The notes beneath the pieces were generated by a model that searched no databases, was not told the DNA's origin, and saw only the letters and a program-made list of their open reading frames with translations. A program made the translations under genes and the position numbers. From Ricinus communis (taxonomy: Eukaryota > Streptophyta > Magnoliopsida > Malpighiales > Euphorbiaceae), in NCBI RefSeq assembly GCF_019578655.1, contig NC_063264.1:19642429-19706428 (forward strand): 64,000 nt of DNA, in the 5' to 3' direction. Shown here piece after piece: positions 33,851 to 48,146 of the stretch. How positions within the stretch are numbered: the first letter of the stretch is position 1; each line of letters starts with the position of its first letter.

Positions 33851-36800
33851 CTTTCAATATCGACATTAAGCCCCCAAACTTTTCCTTATTACAATTTGGT
33901 TCCTTAACCTTCTTAATTACTTACAATTTCATCCTGAAGAATTTCAATTTAACCCCTAAACTTTTCTTTATCCTTTGAATTAAGCCCTTAACTAATTAAT
34001 TTGGGCCAAATAAAAATTATGGAAAATACACAATTACAAAAATACCCCTGACCGACATACTTATTTACAAAAATACCAAACTCACAAATTTCCATTAAAA
34101 CCCCATAAAAATAAAATTATACTTTTAATTCTTATCCAAAAATAATTCTCCAATTAAGTCCTACACATAATTAAATTAAATAACCAATTTGCTAGATATT
34201 TTCCAACTTAAAATTAAATACCACTGGCTAATTAAAATACCAATTTCTCCAAAATTCTTTTATAAAAACATCCTTTACAATTTCTTCCAAAATTTTCCAA
34301 TATATAATTTTACTTATATAAATATGCATTTGGGGAAAATTTGAATAACCAAAACATAATCATTTCTCAAATAATTTACTTAATTAATTCTTAAAATTTC
34401 AAACTAATTGGGTATAGCAAAATAACTCATTCAATTGACTAATATTAAAATTTCCATTAAATCATTTCAAATTAAACCAAATAAAAATGAAGCTAAAATT
34501 AACTTAAATAAAAATTCATTATTAAATATATAAAAATTCCATGTATTACATTATAAATCTCAGAAAACAACTCCGTAAAAGTAGTATAATTGCGACTCTA
34601 AGAAATTAGCCTCGTAGAAGGGGTAAATTTTTAAATATGAGAAACAAAACCCGTAAGAGGGGTATATTTATAAATATTAGAAAACAACCCCGTAATACAG
34701 GGATATTTATCAATTAGAGAAAATAACCCCATAATTGTGGTATAATTGTGAGTATGAGAAAACAACTCCTTAAATAGGTTAATATGAGAAAACAATCCCT
34801 TAAATGGGTTACTTTTATAATATGAGAAAACAACCACGTAAAATGGGTATATTTGTCGTTATATGAAATAACCTCGTAAAACTTGTATATTTATCAGTTT
34901 GAGAAAACAACCACATAATACTGCTAATAATTTAATATGAGAAAACGACCCCATAAAACTGGTATACTTATCAATATAAGAAAATAACCCCGTAAAATAT
35001 GTATATTTATGAATCTAAGAAAACAACCATGTAAAAGTATTGCAATTGCGAGTCTGAGAAAACAGTCTCGCAGAAAGGATAAATTTTTTAATATGAGAAA
35101 ATAGCCTCGTAGAAAGGTTAAATTTTTTAATATGAGAAAACAACCCAGTAATACAGGGATATTTATCAATCGGAGAACAAAACACCATAATTTTTGTATA
35201 TTTTTTAGTAAAACAACGTCTTAAATGGGTTAATTTTACAATATGAGAAAACAACCCCGTAAAAGGGGTATAATTGTCAATATAAGAAAATAACCCCGTA
35301 AAACATGTATATTTATGAATTCGAGGAAACAACCCCATAATAGTGCTAATAATTTAATATGAGAAAATGACCCCGTAAAAGTGGTATATTTATCAATATA
35401 AGAAAATAACCTAGTAAAACGTGTATATTTAAGAATCTGAGAAAATAACTCCATAATAGTGCTAATAATTTAATATGAACAAATGATCCCGTAAAAGTGG
35501 TATATTTATCAATTTATGAAAATAACCCCGTAAAATGTATATATTTATGAATCTGAGAAAAAAAACTCCGTAAAAGTAGTGTAATTGCGACTCTAAGAAA
35601 ACAACCTTATAGAATGGGTAAATTTTTTAATATGAGGAAACAATCCATTAAGAGGTGTATATTTATAAATATTAGAAAACAACCTCGTAATATGGGGATA
35701 TTTATCAATCGGAGAAAATGACCTCGTAATTTTTCTATATTTGTGAGTATGAGAAAACAACCCCTTAAATGGGTTAATTTTATAATATGAGAAAACAGCC
35801 CCGTAAAACGGGTATATTTGTCAATATAAGGAAATAACCCCGTAAAACGTGTATATTTATGAATTTGAGAAAACAACCCTATAATAGTGCTAATAATTTA
35901 ATATGAGAAACTGACCCCGTAAAAGTAGTATATTTATCAATATAAGAAAATAACCCCGTCAAACGTGTATATTTATGAATATGAGAGAATGAGTCCGTAA
36001 AAGTAGTGTAATTGCGACTCTAAGAAAACAGCCTCATAGAAGGGGTAAATTTTTAAATGTGAGAAAACAACCCCGTAAGAGCGGTATATTAAATATTAGA
36101 AAATAAAGACATGATACCGGGTTATTTATCAATTAGAGAAAATAACCCTCTAATTGTGGTATATTTGTGAGTATGAGAAAGCAACCCTTTAAATGGGTTA
36201 ATGTTATAATATGAGAAAACAACCCCGGAAAAGGGGTGTATTTGTCAATATAAGAATATAACATACTAAAACATGTACATTTATGAATTTGAGACAACAA
36301 CCCCAAAATAGTTCTAATAATTCAATATGAGAAAACGACCCCGTAAAAGTGGTATATTTAACAATATAAGAAAATAACCCCGTAAAATGCATATATTTAT
36401 GAATATGAGAAAACAACTCCGTAAAAGTATTGTAATTGCGAGTCTAAGAAAACAACCTCGAAGAAGGGATAAATATTTTTAATATGATAAAACAACCCCG
36501 TAATACGGGGACATTTATCAATCGGAAAAAATAACCCCGTAATTTTGGTGAGTTTGAGAACACAATCCCTTAAATGGGTTAATATGAGAAAACAATTTCT
36601 TAAATGGGTTAATTTTATAATATGACAAAACAACCCCGTAAAATAGGTATATTTGTCGATACAAGAAATAACCCCGTAAAACTTGTATATCTATGAATTT
36701 GAGAAAACAACCCCATAATAGTGCTAATAGTTTAATAATAGAAAACGACCCCGTAAAAGTGGCATATTTATCAATATAACAAAATAACCCCATAAAAAAC

Positions 36801-38099
36801 TTGTATATTTATGAATCTGAGAAAATAACTCCGTAAAAGTACAGTAATTGTCAATCTAAGAAAACAGCCTCGTAGAAGGGGTATATTTTTATATATGAGA
36901 AAACAATCCATAATGCAAGAATATTTATCAATCGGATAAAATAACCCCGTAATTTTGGTATATTTGTGAGTATGAGAAAACAACCCCTTAAATAGGTTAA
37001 TTTTATAATATGAGAAAACAAGCCCGTAGAAGGGGTATATTTATTAATATAAGAAAATAACCCCACAATATGGGTATATTTATAAATTTGAGAAAACAAC
37101 TCCATAATAGTGCTAATAACTTAATATGAGAAAATGACCCCATCAAAATGGTATATTTATCAATATAAAAAAAAACCCTGTAAAACGGTTATATTTATAA
37201 ATCTGAGAAAGCAACCCCGTAATACGGGGATATTTATCAATCGGAGAAAATAACCCCATAATTTTTGTATATTTGTGAGTATGAGAAAACAACCCCTTCA
37301 ATGGGCTAATTTTATAATATGAGAAAATAACCCCGTAGAAGGGGTATATTTGTCCATATAAGAAAATAACCCACAAAACGTGTATATTTATAATTTTGAG
37401 AAAACCACTCCATAATAGTGCTAATAATTTAATATGAGAAAACGACCCTGTCAAAATGGTATATTTATCAATATAAAAAAAATAACCCCGTAAAAGGTGT
37501 ATATTTATGAATTTGAGAAAACAACCCCGTAAAAGTATTGTAATTACAAGTCTGAGAAAATAGCCTCGTAGTAGCGATAAATGTTTTAATACGAGGAAAC
37601 AACCCCGTAATACGGGGATATTTATCAATCAGAGAAAATAACCCCGTAATTTTAGTATATTAGTGAGTACGAGAAAACAACCCCTTAATGGGTTAATTTT
37701 ATAATATGAGAAAACAAGCCCATATAAGGGGTATATTTGTCAATATAAGAAAATAACCCCATAAAACGTGTATTTTTACAAATTTGAGAAAACAACTCCA
37801 TAATAGTACTAATAATTTTTAATATGAGAAAACGACCCCGTCAAAATGGTATATTTATCAATATAAACAAATAATCCCGTAAAACGTGTATATTTATAAA
37901 TCTGAGAAAACAACCTCGTAAAAGTATTGTAATTGTGAGTCTGAGAAAATAGTCTCGTAGAAGCGGTAAATTTTTTAATATGAGAAAATAACCCCGTAAT
38001 ATGGGGATATTTATCCATCGGAAAAAATAACCCTGTAATTTTGGTATATTTGTGAGTATGAGAAAATAATCCCTTGAATGGGTTAATTTTATAATATGA

Positions 38100-41000
38100 G
38101 AAAATAACCCAATAAAATAGGTACATTTGTCAATATGAGAAATACCCCGTAAAATGTGTATATTTATGAATATCAGAAAACAACTCCGTAAAAATAGCGT
38201 AATTGTGAGTCTAAGAAAACCACGCCATAGAAAGGGTAAATTTTTAAATATGAAAAAACAACCCCGCAAGAGGGGTATATTTGTCAACATAAGAGAATAA
38301 CCCCATAAAACAGGTATATTTATGAATTTGAAAAAACAACCCTATAATAGTGCTAATAATTTAATATGAGAAAATGACACCATAAAAGAGGTATAGTTAT
38401 CAATATAGGATAATAACCCCGTAAAATGTGTATATTTATGAATCTGAGAAAACAACCCAGTAAATGTAGCGTAATTGCGAGTATGAGAAAACAACCTCGT
38501 AGAAGGGGTAAATTTTTAAATATGAGAAAACAACCCCATAAGAGGAGTATATTTATAAAGATTAGAAAATAACCCTGTAATACGAGAATATTTATCAATT
38601 CGAGAAAGTAACCCCCTAATTGTGGCATATTTGTGAGTACGAGAAGACAATCCCTTAAATGGGTTAATTTTAAATATTAGAAAACAACAATGTAAAAGTG
38701 GTATATTTGTCAATATAGAAAAATAATCCCGTAAAACGTGTGTATTTATGAATTTGAGAAAATAACCCCGTAAAAATAGTATAATTACGAGTGTAAGAAA
38801 ATAGTTTCGTAGAATGGATAAATTTTTTAAGAGGAGAACAACCCCGTAAGTGGGGTATATTTATAAATATTAGAAAACAACACCATAATATGGGGATATT
38901 TATTAATCGGAGAAAATAACCCCGTAATTTTAGTATATTTGTGAGCATGAGAAAACAACCCCTTAAATGTGTTAATTTTAAAATATGAGAGAACAACCCC
39001 GTAAAAGTAGTATATTTGTCAATATGAGAAAATAACTCCATAAAACATATATATTTATGAATTTGAGAAAAAGACCCCATAATAGTGCTAATAATTTAAT
39101 ATGAGAAAACGACCTCGTAAAAGTGGTATATCTATCAATATAAGAAAATAACTCCGTAAAACGTGTATATTTATGAATCTGAGAAAATAACCCTGCAAAA
39201 GTATTGTAATTGCGAGTTTGAGAAATATCCTCGTAGAATGGCTAAATTTTTAAATATGAAAAAATAACCCCATAAGATGGGTATATTTATAAATATTAGA
39301 AAACAACCCCATAATATTAGGATATCAATCAATCAGAGAAAATAACTTCGTAATTGTGGTATACTTGTGAGTATGAGAAAACAACCCCTTTAATGGGTTA
39401 ATTTTATTATATGAGAAAATAACCCGTAAAAGAGGTATTTTTGTCAATATAAGAAAATCACTTTGTAAAACGTGTATATTTAGAAATTTGATTAAATCAC
39501 CCCATAATAGTGCTAATAAATTAATATGAGAAAATGATCTCGTCATACGGAATATTTATCAATTAGAGAAAATAACCCTTTAATTTTGGTATATTTGTGA
39601 GTACGAGAAAACAACCTCTTAAATGGGTTAATTTTATAATATGAGAAAACAACGCCGTAAAAGGGGTATATTGATAAATATTAGAAAATAACCCCGTAAT
39701 ACGAGGATATTTATCAATCAGAGAAAATAACCCCGTAATTATGGTATATTTATGAATATGAGAAAACAACCCCTTCAATGGGTTAATTTTATAATATGAG
39801 AAAACAATCCTGTAAAAGGGGTATGTTTGTCAATATAAGAAAATAATCCCGTAAAACGTGTATATTTATGAGTTTCAGAAGACAACCCCGTAAAAGGTTT
39901 ATATTTATGATTCTGAGAAAACAACCCTGTAAAAGTATTGTAATTGCGAGTCTGAGAAAACAGCCTCGTAGAAGGGGTATATTTTTAAATATGAGAAAAC
40001 AACCCCGTAAGAGGGGTATATTTATAAGTATTAGAAAATAACACTGTAATATGGGGATATTTATGCATCCGAGAAAATAACCCCGTAATTGTGGTATATT
40101 TGTGAGTACGAGAAAACATTCGCTTAAATGGGTTAATTTTATAACATGAGAAAATAACCCTTTAAAAGTGGTATATTTGTCAATATCGGAAAATAATCCC
40201 GTAAAACGTGTGTATTTATGAATATCAGAAAACAACCTCGTAAAATAGTGTAATTGCGAGTCTAAGAAAGCAGCATCGTAGAAGGGGTAATTTTTTTAAT
40301 ATGAGAACAACTCCGTAAGAGAGGTATATTTATAAATATTAGAAAACTATCCCGTAATATGGAGATATTTAATAATTTGTGAAAATAACCTTGTAATTTT
40401 AGTATATTTATGAAAATGAGAAAACAACCCCTTAAATGTGTTAATTTTATAATATGAGAAAACAACCCCGTAAAACGGTTATATTTGTTAACATAAGAAA
40501 ATAACTCCGTAAAACGTGTATATTTATTAATTTGAGAAAACAACCTCATAATAGTGCTAATAATTTAATATGAGAAAACGACCCCGTAAAAGTAGTATAT
40601 TTATAAATATAAGAAAATAACCTTATAAAACGTGTATATTTATGAATCTGAGAAAACAACTCGGTAAAAGTAGTGTAATTTCGAGTCTAAGAAAACAACG
40701 TCGTAGAAGTGGTCAATTTTTAAATATGAGAGAACAACCCCGTATGAGGGGTATATTTATAAATATTAGAAAATAACCCTGTAATACGGGGATATTTATG
40801 ACTCCGAGAAAATAACCCCGTAATTGTTGAATATTTGTGAGTATGAGAAAACAGCCCCTTAAATGGGTTAATTTTATTATATTAGAAAACAACCCCGTAA
40901 AAGCAGTATATTTGTGATTATAAGAAAATAACACAGTAAAACGTGTATATTTATGAATTTGAGAAAGTAACAATGAAATAGTGCTTACAATTTAGTATGA

Positions 41001-44000
41001 GAAGACGATCCCGTAATACAGGATATTTATCAATCATAGAAAATAACCCTTTGATTTTGGTATATTTGTGAGTATGAGGAAACAACCTCTTAATTGGGTT
41101 GATTTTATAATATGAGAAAACAACCCCGCAAAAGGGGTATATTTATAAATATTAGAAAATAAACCGGTAACACAGGAATATTTATCAATCGAAGAAAATA
41201 ACCCCATAAAACGTGTATATTTATGAATCTGAGAAAACAACCCCATAAAATATTTATATTTATGAATATGAGAAAACGATCACATAAAAGTATTGTAATT
41301 GCAAGTCTGAGAAAACAACCTTTTAGAAGGAGTAAATTTTTAAATATGAGAATATAACCCCGTAAGAGGGGTATATATTTTAATAATAGAAAAAAATTTC
41401 GTAATACGGGGATATTTATTAATCCGAGAAAATAACCCTGTAATTGTCGTATATTTGTGAGTGCGAGAAAACAACCCCCTTAAAAGTGGTATATTTGTCA
41501 ATATAGGAAAATAATCCCGTAAAACGTGTGTATTTATGAATCTGAGAAAACAATCCCGTAAAAGTAGTGTAATTGCGAGTCTAAGAAAACAGCCTCGTAA
41601 GAGGGGGGTATTTATAAATATTAGAAAATATCCCCATAATACGGGATATTTATCAATCGGAGAAAATAACCACGTAATTGTTGTATATTTGTGAGTATGA
41701 GAAAACAGCCCCTTAAATGGGTTAATTTTATAATATGAGAAAACAACCCTGTAAAACGGGTATATTTCTCAATATGAGAAAATAATCCCGTAAAATGTGT
41801 ATATTTATGAATTTGACAAAACAATCTCGTAAAACGTTTATATTTATGAATCTAAGAAAACTACCCCGTAAAAGTATTGTAATTGCGAGTTTGAGAAAAC
41901 AACATCGTAGAAGGTGTAAATCTTTAAATATGAGAAAACAACCCCGTAAGAGGAGTTTATTTTTAAATATTAGAAAATAACCCCGTAATACGGGGATATT
42001 TATCAATTGGAAAAATAACCTCGCAATTTTGGTATATTTGTGAGTATGAGAAATAACCCCGTAAATGGGTTAATTATATTATATGAGAAAACAATCTCAT
42101 CAAATGGGTATATTTATCAATATAAGAAAAAAAATCCAGTACAACGTATATATTTATGAATTTTAGAAAACAGCCCCATCATAGTGTTAATAATTTAATA
42201 TGAGAAAATAAACCCGTAAAAGTAGTATATTCATCAATATAAGAGAATCACCCCGTAAAACATGTATATTTATGTACATGAGAGAACAGTCTCGTATAAG
42301 GGATAAATTTTTAAATATGAGAAAAACAATCCCGTAAGAGGGGTATATTTATAAATATTAGAAAATAACCTCGTAATATGAGGATATTTATCAATCAGAG
42401 AAAATAATCCCATAATTGTGGTATACTTGTGAGTATGTGAAAACAACTCTTTAAATGGGTTTATTTTATAATATGAGAAAACAACCCCGTAAAAGTAGGG
42501 TAATAGCGAGTCTAAGAAAACAGCGTCGTAGAAGGAGTAAATTTTTAAATATGAGAAAACAACCCCGTAAGAGGGGTATATTTATAAATATAAGAAAACA
42601 ACCCCGTAATATGGGGATATTTGTTAATATAAGAAAATAATCCCATAGAACGTGTGCATTTATGAATATGAGAAAACAACCCCGTAAACGGCTAAATTTT
42701 TTAATATGAGAAAACAACCTCGTAGAAAGGGTAAAATTTTTAATATGAGAAAACAACCCCGCAAGAGAGGTGTATTTATAAATATTAGAATACAACCACG
42801 TAATACGAGGATATTTATCAATCGGAGAAAATAACCCCGTCATTTTGGTATATTTGTGAGAATGAAAAAACAACCCCTTAAATGGGTTAATTTTATAATA
42901 TGAGAAAACAACCCCGTAAAAGTAGTGTAATTGCATGTCTAGGAAAATAGCCTCGTAGAACAGGTAAATTTATTAATGTGAGAAAACAGCTTCGTAGAAG
43001 GGGTAAATTTTTTAATATGAGAACATTCCCGTAAGAGGGGTATATTAATAAATATTAGAAAATAAACCCGTAATAGAGGGATATTTATCAATTGGCGAAA
43101 ATGACCTCGTAATTTTGGTATATTTGAGAGCATGAGAAAACAACCCCTTAAATGGGTTAATTTTATAATATGAGAAAACAACACAGTAAAAGGGGTATAT
43201 TTGTCAATTTAAGAAAATAATCAACCCCGTAAAACGTGTATACTTATGAATCTGTGAAAACAACTATGTAAAAGTAGTGTAATTGCGAGTCTAAGAAAAC
43301 AGCGTCGTAGAAGGGGTAAATTTTTAAATATGAGAAAACAACCCCATAAGAATGGTATATTTATAAACATTAGAAAACAACCCCGTAATACGGGGATATT
43401 TATCAATAGGAGATAATAATCTCGTAATTTTGTTATATTTGTGAGTAAAAGAAAACAACCCCTTAAATGGGTTAATCTTATAATATGCGAAAGCAACTCC
43501 GTAAAACGTGTATGTTTATGAATTTAAGAAAAGGAAATTTCATAATTGTGCTAATAATTTAATATGAGAAAATGACCCTGTAAAAGTGGTATATTAATCA
43601 ATAAGAAAATGACCCCGTAAAACGTATATATTTATGAATCTAAGAAAATAACTCCGTAAAAGTAGTGTAATTGCGAACCTAAGAAAACAGCCTCATAAAA
43701 AGCGTAAACTTTTTAATATGAGAACACAACCCTGTTTGAGGGATATATTTATAAATTTTAGAAAACAACCACGTAATACGGGAATACTTATCAATTGAAA
43801 AAAATAACCCCGCAATTTTGGTATATTTGTGAGTATGAAAAAACAACACCTTAAATGGGTTAATTTTATAATATGAGAAAATCACCTTGTAAAAGCGATA
43901 TATTTGTCAATATAAAAAAATAATTCCGTAAAACGTGTGTATTTATGAATCTGAGAAAACAACCCCGTAAAAGTACTGTAATTGAGAGTCTAAGAGAACA

Positions 44001-47000
44001 GCCTCGTAGCACGGATAAATTTTTTAATATGAGAAAACAACGACGTAGAAGGGGTAAATTTTTTAATATGAGAACAACCTCGTAAGAGGTGTATAATTAT
44101 AAATATTATAAAACAACCACATAATACGGGGATATTTATGAATCGTTGAAATAACCGCGTAATTTTGGTATATTTGTGAGTATAAGAAGACAACTTCTTA
44201 AATGGGTTAATTTTATAAAATGAGAAAATAATCGCGTAAAAGGGATATATTTATCAATATAAAAAAATAACCCTGTAACACATGAATATTTATTAATTTG
44301 AGCAAACAACCACATAATAGTGCTAATAATTTAATATGAGAAAACGATCCCGTAAAAGTGGTATATTTATCAATATAAGAACATAACCTCTAAAACGTGT
44401 ATATTTATGATATGAGAAAACAACTACGTAAAAGTAGTGTAATTGCAAGTCTAAGAAAACAGCCTCGTTGAAGGGGTAAATTTTTTAATATGAGAAAAAT
44501 ACCCTGTAAGAGCGGTATATTTATAAATATTAGAAAACAACATCGTACTATGGGGATATTTATCAATCGGTGAAAACAACATCGTAATTTTGGTATATTT
44601 GTGAGTATGAGAAAACAACCCCTTAAATGGGTTAATTTTATAATATGAGAAAACAATCTCGTAAAACGGGTATATTTGTCAATATAGGAGAATAGCCATG
44701 TAAAACGTGTATATTTATGAATTTGAGAAAACAACCCCATAATAGTGCTAATAATTTAATATGAGAAAACGACCCCGTAAAGTGGTAAATTTATTAATAT
44801 AAGAAAATAACCCCGTACAATGTGTCTATTTATGAATCTGAGAAAACAACTCCATAATAGTAGTGTAATTGCGAGTGTAAGAGAACAGCATCGTAAAAGG
44901 GGTAAATTTTTAAATATTAGATAACAACTCCGTAAAAGGGGTATATTTGTCAATATAAGAAAATAACCTCGAAAAAGGTGAATATTTATAAATTTGAAAA
45001 AACAACCACATAATAGTGCTAACAATTTAATATGAGAAAATGATCCCGTAAAAGTGGTATATTTATCAATATATGAAAATAACCTCTAAAACGTGTATAT
45101 TTATGAATATGAAAAAACAACTACGTAAAAGTAGTGTAATTGCGAGTCTAAAAAAACAACCATGTTGAAGGGGTAAATTTTTTAATATGAGAAAAATACC
45201 CTGTAAGAGCGGTATATTTATAAATATTAGAAAACAACGCCGTAATATTGGGATATTTATCAATCGGAGAAAATAACCCCGTAATTTTTCTATATTTGTG
45301 AGTATGAGAAAACAACCTCTAAAATGGGTTAATTTTATAATATGAGAAAACAACCCTGTAAAATTAATATATTTGTCAATATAGGAGAATAATCCCGTAA
45401 AACGTGTATATTTATGAATTTGAGAAAATAATTCCATAATAGTGCTAATAATTTAATATGAGAAAATGACCCCGTAAAAGTGGTAAATTTATTAATATAA
45501 GAAAATAACCCCGTAAGACGTGTATATTTATGATTATGAGAAAACAACTCCATAATAATACTATAATTGCAAGTGTAAGAATACAGCGTCATAAAAGGGG
45601 TAAATTTTTAAATATGAGATAACAACTCTATAGAAGAGGTATATTTGTCAATATAAGAAAATAACCCCGTAAAACGTGTATATTTATGAATTTGAGAAAA
45701 CAACCCCATAATAGTGCTAATAATTTAATCTGAGAAAACAACCCCGTAAAAGTGGTATATTTATCAATATAAGAAATAACTCCGTAAAAACGTCTATATT
45801 TATGAATCTGAAAAGACAACTCCATAAAAGTAGAAGGAGTAAATTTTCAAAATATGAGAAAATAACCCCGTAAGAGGGGTATATTTATATATATTAGAAA
45901 ATAACCTCGTAATATGGGAATATTTATTAATTAGAGAAAATAATCCTGCAATTGTGGTATATTTGTGAGTATGAGAAAACAACCCCTTAAATGGGTTAAT
46001 CTTATAATATGAGAAAACAACCCTATAAAAGTCGTATATTTGTCAATATAAGATAATAATCCAATAAAATGTGTGTATTTATGAATCTGAGAAAAGATCT
46101 CCGTAAAAGTAGTGTAATTAAGAGTAAAAAAAAAGCCTCGTAGAAAGCATAAACTTTTTAATATAAGAAAACAACCCCGTATGAGGGGTATATTTATAAA
46201 TATTAGAAAACAACCATATAATACGGGAATATTTATCAATGGGAGAAAATAACCCCGTGATTTTGGTATATTTGTGAGTATGAGAAAACAACCCCTTAAA
46301 TGGGTTAATTTTATAATATGAGAAAACAACCTCATAAAAGTGGTATTATTTGTCAATATAAAAAGATAATTCCCTAAAACGTATGTATTTATGAATTTGA
46401 GAAAGCAACCCCGTAAAAGTAGTGTAATTGATAGTCTAAAAAAATAGTCTCGTAGAACGGGTAAATTTTTTAGTCTGAGAGAATAACATCGTAGAAGAGG
46501 TAATTTTTTTAATATAAGAGCAACCCCGTAGGAGGGGTATATTTATAAATATTAGAAGACAACCACGTAATATGTGGGTATTTATCAATCGGAGAAATAA
46601 CCCGGTAATTTTGATATATTTGTGAGTATGAGAAAACAACCTCTTAAATGGGTTAATTTTAAAATATGAGAAAACTACCCTGTAAAATGAGTATATTTGT
46701 CAATACAAGGAAAAACCCCTTAAAACGTGTATATTTATGAATTTGAGAAAAAAAAACCCCATAATAGTGCTAATAATTTAATATGAGAAAACGACCCCAT
46801 AAAAGTGGTAAATATATCAATATAAGAAATTAACTTCCTAAAATATGCATATTTATGAATCTGAGAAAATAACTCCGTAATAGCAGTGTAATTGCGAGTC
46901 TAAGAAAATAGCGTCGTAGAGGGGGTAAATTTTAAATATGAGATAACAACCCCTCGTCAATATAAGAAAATAACCCCGTAAAACGTGTATATTTATGAAT

Positions 47001-47490
47001 TTGAGAAACAACACCATAATAGTGGTAATAATTTAATATGAGAAAACGACCTCGTATATTTATCAATATAAGAAAATAACCTCATAAAACGTGTATATTT
47101 ACGAATTTGAGAAAATAACTCCATAAAAGTAGTCTAATTACGAGTCTAAGAAAACAGCCTCGTAGAATGGGTAAATTTTTTAATATGAGAAAACAGCATC
47201 GTAGAAGGGTAAATTTTCTAATATGAGAAAACAACCCCGTAAGAGGGGTATATTTATAAATATTAGAAAACAACCCCATATTATGGGGATATTTATCAAT
47301 CGGAGAAAATAACCCCGTAATTTTGATATATTTGTGAGTATAAGAAAACAACCCCTTAAATGGGTTAATTTTATAATATGAGAAAACAGCCCCGTAAAAG
47401 GGGTATATTTGTTAATATAAGAAAATAACTCCGTAAAACGTGCATATTTATGAATTTGAGAAAACAACCCCGTGATAGTACTAAGAATTT
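38100..47490 (+). repeat. Large satellite duplication, copy 1
   Basis: Private variants shared with copy 2 occur in the same order. Examples are CGCAAGAGGGG at about 38,262, GTCATACGGAATATT at 39,542, AACATTCGCTTAAATGGG at 40,114, CAGTACAACGTATATATTT at 42,138, and CCGTGATAGTACTAAGAATTT at 47,470. The left edge is set at about 38,100 where shared private variants begin. Confidence 0.8.
44340..45740 (+). repeat. Nested ~705-bp tandem duplication in the satellite
   Basis: Two successive segments of about 705 bp share rare variants: ATAACCTCTAAAACG, AACTACGTAAAAGTAG, GAAGGGGTAAATTTT after GTTG, and ATACCCTGTAAGAGCGG. The pair is also present in the other large duplicate (about 58.4-59.8 kb), so it predates the large duplication. 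Confidence 0.7.
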
Positions 47491-48146
47491 AATTTGAGAA
47501 AACAACCCCGTAAAAGTGGTATATTTATCAATATAAGAAAAAAACTCTATAAAACTTGTATATTTATGAATCTGAGAAAACAACTCCGTAAAAGTAGTGT
47601 TATTGCGAGTCTAAGAAAACAGCCTCGTAGAATAGGTAAATTTTTTAATATGAGTAAACAACCCCGTAAGAGGGGTATATTCTTATAAATATTAGAACAC
47701 AACCCCGTAATATGGGGATATTTATCAATCGGTAAAAATAACCTTGTAATTTTGGTATATTTGTGAGTATGAGAAAACAACCCCGTAATTCAGTTAACTT
47801 TGTAATATGAGAAAACAGCTCCATAAAAGGGGTATATTTGTCAATATAGGAAAATAACCCCGTAAAATGTGTATATTTATGAATTTGAGAAAACAACCCC
47901 ATAATAGTGCTAATAATTTAATATGAGAATACCACCCCGTAAAAGTAATATATTTATCAATATAAGAAAATATCTCCGTAAAATGTGTATATTTATGAGT
48001 ATGAGAAAATAATTCTGTAAAAGTAGTGCAATTGCGAATCTAAGAAAATAGTCTCGTAGAACGAGTGAATTTTTTCATATGAGAAAACAAACTCGTTGAA
48101 AGGATATATTTATAAGTATTAGAGAACAACGCCGTAATACAGGGAT

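Larger units (their letters stand above)
31432..34550 (-). mobile_element. Solo LTR A (TGTAACACCC...GTCGTGACA family), full-length type
   Basis: The 3,119-bp insertion reads TGTCACGACCC at its plus-strand left end and ATGTATTACA at the right. In the sense (minus) direction it starts TGTAATACAT and ends GGGTCGTGACA. The flanks are TTATG (31,427-31,431) and TTATA (34,551-34,555), a 5-bp target duplication with one change. It contains an internal minisatellite (32,030-32,420), a GC-rich core (33,200-33,850) and an AT-rich sense-5' part. No internal region, PBS or PPT is present, so it is a solo LTR. Chromovirus LTRs often have such termini, so Tekay/Del-like origin is an inference. Confidence 0.82.
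34551..48146 (+). repeat. Higher-order satellite, block 2 (13.6 kb)
   Basis: Continuous satellite in the same orientation as block 1. The modal higher-order unit has 11 submonomers with lengths 38-41-37, 38-41-37, 40, 38-41-37, 39, about 427 bp in total. The submonomers differ by their cores, for example CCCCTTAAATGGG, CCCCGTAAAAGGGG, CCCCATAATAGTGCT, CTCCGTAAAAGTAGTG, CCCCGTAATACGGGG and CCCCGTAATTTTGG. Many units have lost or gained submonomers, so the marker spacing varies from about 150 to 700 bp. The right part (from about 38.1 kb) is duplicated in block 3/4. No gene seen. Confidence 0.93.

Noticed and set aside
33940..33965. CCCTAAAC word as a telomere repeat remnant
   Set aside because: Isolated single copies only; no tandem CCCTAAA run anywhere in the window.
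33200..33978. GC-rich open frames in solo LTR A as a cellular gene
   Set aside because: Overlapping frames on both strands, no recognisable domain, location wholly inside an LTR with target duplication, and loss from LTR B.
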